A DNA stretch of 7,510 nt from Verrucomicrobiota bacterium (GTDB taxonomy: Bacteria; Verrucomicrobiota; Verrucomicrobiia; Limisphaerales; UBA9464). The DNA lies in contig CANGMO010000101.1 of the NCBI GenBank assembly GCA_947454295.1, positions 1 to 7,510 on the forward strand, in the 5' to 3' direction. The notes under the pieces were generated by a model. That model was not told the DNA's origin. It ran no database searches and was given only the letters and a program-made list of their open reading frames with translations. Positions 6,041 to 7,510 of the stretch are shown here, in pieces. A program made the translations under genes and the position numbers. Every line of letters begins with the position of its first letter. The stretch's first letter is position 1.

Positions 6041-6754
6041 TCAGTCCTCCGTGGACGCGTTGGGCTTGCCCTTGGAGGAGCGCCGTCCCTCGGGATTCTC
6101 GGCCGCTGGCCCCTGATGCAGCACCTTCAGTGCTTCGGGCGACTTGTGAAAGCGTTTGATGCCGCGTTCGCCGAGGGCGCCGGCCTGCACGCGGTTGATG
6201 AACTCCGAGAAGGTTTTTTCCACCCGATCCCGCTGCAGCTTCAGGCCGGGCTTGGATTCCCAAAAATCGCCCTGCGCCCGCTCAAGGGCCATCGCGGCTT
6301 CATCCGGCCCAACGTTCTCGCGACGCGCGAGCATCCACACCAGTTCGGGATCCGAGGGCAATGCCACCGGGAAGGGGACCCAGGGTGCCTCGACGGCCTC
6401 CTCCTCCTCAGTCCCGGGCGGCTGCACGCGGATCCGATTGGTGATGGGGCCGTCGGGAAGATTGATCTCCACCTCGACGGCATCGCCCGCCTCGGTGGGG
6501 GTGACGGTCACGTTTTCCTCGCCGAAGTTGGTCGCGAGGAGGCTCTGGTAGTTGGCGACCGTTTCCGGTTCCAGGTCGGGGAGGGATCCCTCGGTGCAGA
6601 ACTTCTCGAAGGTCTTGAGGGAATTCACCAACCGGAGTTCCCGCTCGACCTGCTCGTAGATCATCGTCGAAAGACGCGGATCACGGGTGGCGTGGGGCAG
6701 AACCTTCTGCAGCAATGCGAGAAACTCGAGCTCGCTCATTCCCTTCTTTTTCAT
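6041..6754 (-). CDS. acidic conserved-type protein of unknown function
   Basis: I do not recognise this 237-residue protein. It has no signal peptide or membrane segment and is probably cytoplasmic. Residues 6-55 look helical and charged. Residues 78-112 alternate like beta strands (VTVTP, AVEVEINLP, NRIRVQPP) and are followed by a glutamate run (116-119). Residues 136-190 are again helical and include LARRENVGPDEAAMALERAQ then GDFWES, which resembles the spacing of UBA-like helical bundles (weak, by eye). The C-terminal 20 residues are polar and probably disordered. M1 (MKKKG) is used because M6 has a purine-rich sequence too close to it to serve as a ribosome-binding site; M1 itself has no clear site. 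The gene is monocistronic in view, ends at a strong terminator, and is divergent from the secreted-protein gene. Its function cannot be inferred from its neighbours. Confidence 0.8.
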   Translation of the reverse strand: MKKKGMSELEFLALLQKVLPHATRDPRLSTMIYEQVERELRLVNSLKTFEKFCTEGSLPDLEPETVANYQSLLATNFGEENVTVTPTEAGDAVEVEINLPDGPITNRIRVQPPGTEEEEAVEAPWVPFPVALPSDPELVWMLARRENVGPDEAAMALERAQGDFWESKPGLKLQRDRVEKTFSEFINRVQAGALGERGIKRFHKSPEALKVLHQGPAAENPEGRRSSKGKPNASTED

Positions 6755-6988
6755 GGCGGATGCGGACGGACTTCAGCGGTGTGGATCGCACTTTCGGGTG
6801 GCCGGGCGGGGATACCCTGGAAAACGCGGGGCGCGGTTCTCTCCCGCGCACCGAAAAACCGCAAGGGGATAGACGAGCGGTTCACACGATTCCTGTGCCT
6901 CCAATGGTAGGCCAGGCGCACCTCGGTGCGGCGCCGATCGCGGACGGGAATGTAACCTGCCGCGTCAAAATGGCGTAGAGAGCGGTGT
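6755..6988. other. divergent intergenic region, no convincing promoter seen
   Basis: This 234-bp gap separates the starts of the minus-strand unknown gene and the plus-strand secreted-protein gene, so both promoters should lie here. I found no hexamer pair that I trust. Visible elements are a short palindrome CGCACC-TC-GGTGCG (6917-6930) and GCGGTT (6833-6838) facing AACCGC (6857-6862). Neither can be tied to a regulator from sequence alone. Confidence 0.4.
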
Positions 6989-7510
6989 ATGACGCCTCTT
7001 CGCCTCCTTCCTCTCGCATGCACCCTCGGCTTCTTCTCAGCGCTGATGGCGCAAGCTCAGGTGGTCCTTGATTTCGACAGCTTGTCCGCCGAGCCCGGGG
7101 TTGCCACGTATGGCCAGTTCAGCGCCGTCAACGGCGGCAGTTCGACCGTGCTTGGGGTCACCTTCAACTCAACGGACTTCTACGTCGTGGGGGACCAGTA
7201 TGTGGAGCAGTTCAACAACAACGGCGGGTCAAATCCGCTGCTTCACCCACAGACGGGACACTACGGCCTGTTCAACGCGTTCGGCCACGACGCGCTCACT
7301 CTGACCACAACGCGGGTCATGACCGAGATGTGGTTTGCCCGGCCCAACTTTGGAGGCGGATTGGATGGCCCGACGGGCATTACGATCAAGGCACTCAATG
7401 GCGCCACGGTGCTGGGTTCGGCCTCCCTGTCGCTGAGCGGTGGCACGATGCAGCGACTCGACACCACGGGATTCAGCAGCCTCTCCGGCATCACGGGGTA
7501 CGAGATCGAC
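6989..7510 (+). CDS. exported beta-rich protein, PEP-CTERM-like, 3' end missing
   Basis: From ATG 6989 the frame stays open for 174 codons to the window edge. AGAGAG at 6977-6982, 6 nt upstream, is a weak ribosome-binding site. Residues 1-23 form a signal peptide: MTPLR, a hydrophobic core (LLPLACTLGFFSALM), then AQA as a likely cleavage site before QVVLDFDSL. The mature part is rich in Gly, Ser, Thr and Asn with short alternating hydrophobic segments, suggesting an all-beta extracellular domain. A stretch near residue 114 reads MTEMWFARPNFGGG, and the visible end is GITGYEID. Opening on a VVLDFD-type strand directly after the signal peptide, and this composition, resemble secreted proteins of Verrucomicrobia and Planctomycetes that carry a C-terminal PEP-CTERM sorting signal. 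The C-terminus is outside the window, so that assignment cannot be confirmed. No catalytic residues are recognised. Confidence 0.8.
   Translation, partial: MTPLRLLPLACTLGFFSALMAQAQVVLDFDSLSAEPGVATYGQFSAVNGGSSTVLGVTFNSTDFYVVGDQYVEQFNNNGGSNPLLHPQTGHYGLFNAFGHDALTLTTTRVMTEMWFARPNFGGGLDGPTGITIKALNGATVLGSASLSLSGGTMQRLDTTGFSSLSGITGYEID

Noticed and set aside
5397..6263. A 288-codon minus-strand frame across the kinase 3' end and the terminator
   Set aside because: It runs through the receiver coding sequence and the intrinsic terminator, and its translation is an Arg/His/Gly-rich shadow.

Overview
The window is GC-rich bacterial chromosome. It carries a DUF2752 membrane-protein gene, a tRNA-Ser, three histidine-kinase genes, an unrecognised acidic protein and the start of a secreted protein. 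A verrucomicrobial or closely related PVC-group source is my best guess. That rests on the DUF2752 protein, the orphan hybrid kinases and an exported glycine/serine-rich protein resembling PEP-CTERM-sorted proteins. It is an inference, not a demonstrated assignment.

Layout from left to right: (1) the 3' part of a DUF2752 gene (+), then a complete tRNA-Ser(GGA) with an encoded CCA; (2) a small soluble histidine kinase (+, best start 603) with an intact ATP-binding domain but an altered H-box; (3) facing it tail to tail, a large membrane hybrid kinase (-, 1390-3954). Its domains run signal peptide, periplasmic amino-acid-type binding domain, one membrane helix, PAS, HisKA, HATPase and receiver. 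(4) After a 221-bp divergent intergenic region comes a second, cytoplasmic hybrid kinase (+, 4176-5906) with a cysteine-rich N-terminal region. (5) A convergent junction follows, with a strong intrinsic terminator that reads on the minus strand. (6) Next is a 237-residue protein of unknown function (-), and (7) a divergent secreted-protein gene (+) that runs off the right edge.

The central block (603-5906) is three kinases with no stand-alone response regulator, Hpt protein or DNA-binding output gene beside them. The two hybrid kinases share an almost identical motif in their receivers (TALAMP-DRDRC-AAG-NAY), so they are probably related paralogues. Their outputs must lie elsewhere, or the attached receivers act internally. 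The 3955-4175 region is the most informative non-coding stretch. It has possible overlapping divergent promoters, a nearly leaderless start for the minus gene, a tiny leader ORF, and GGTGG repeats spaced at about one DNA turn. I see no CRISPR array, transposase, integrase or recognisable defence system.
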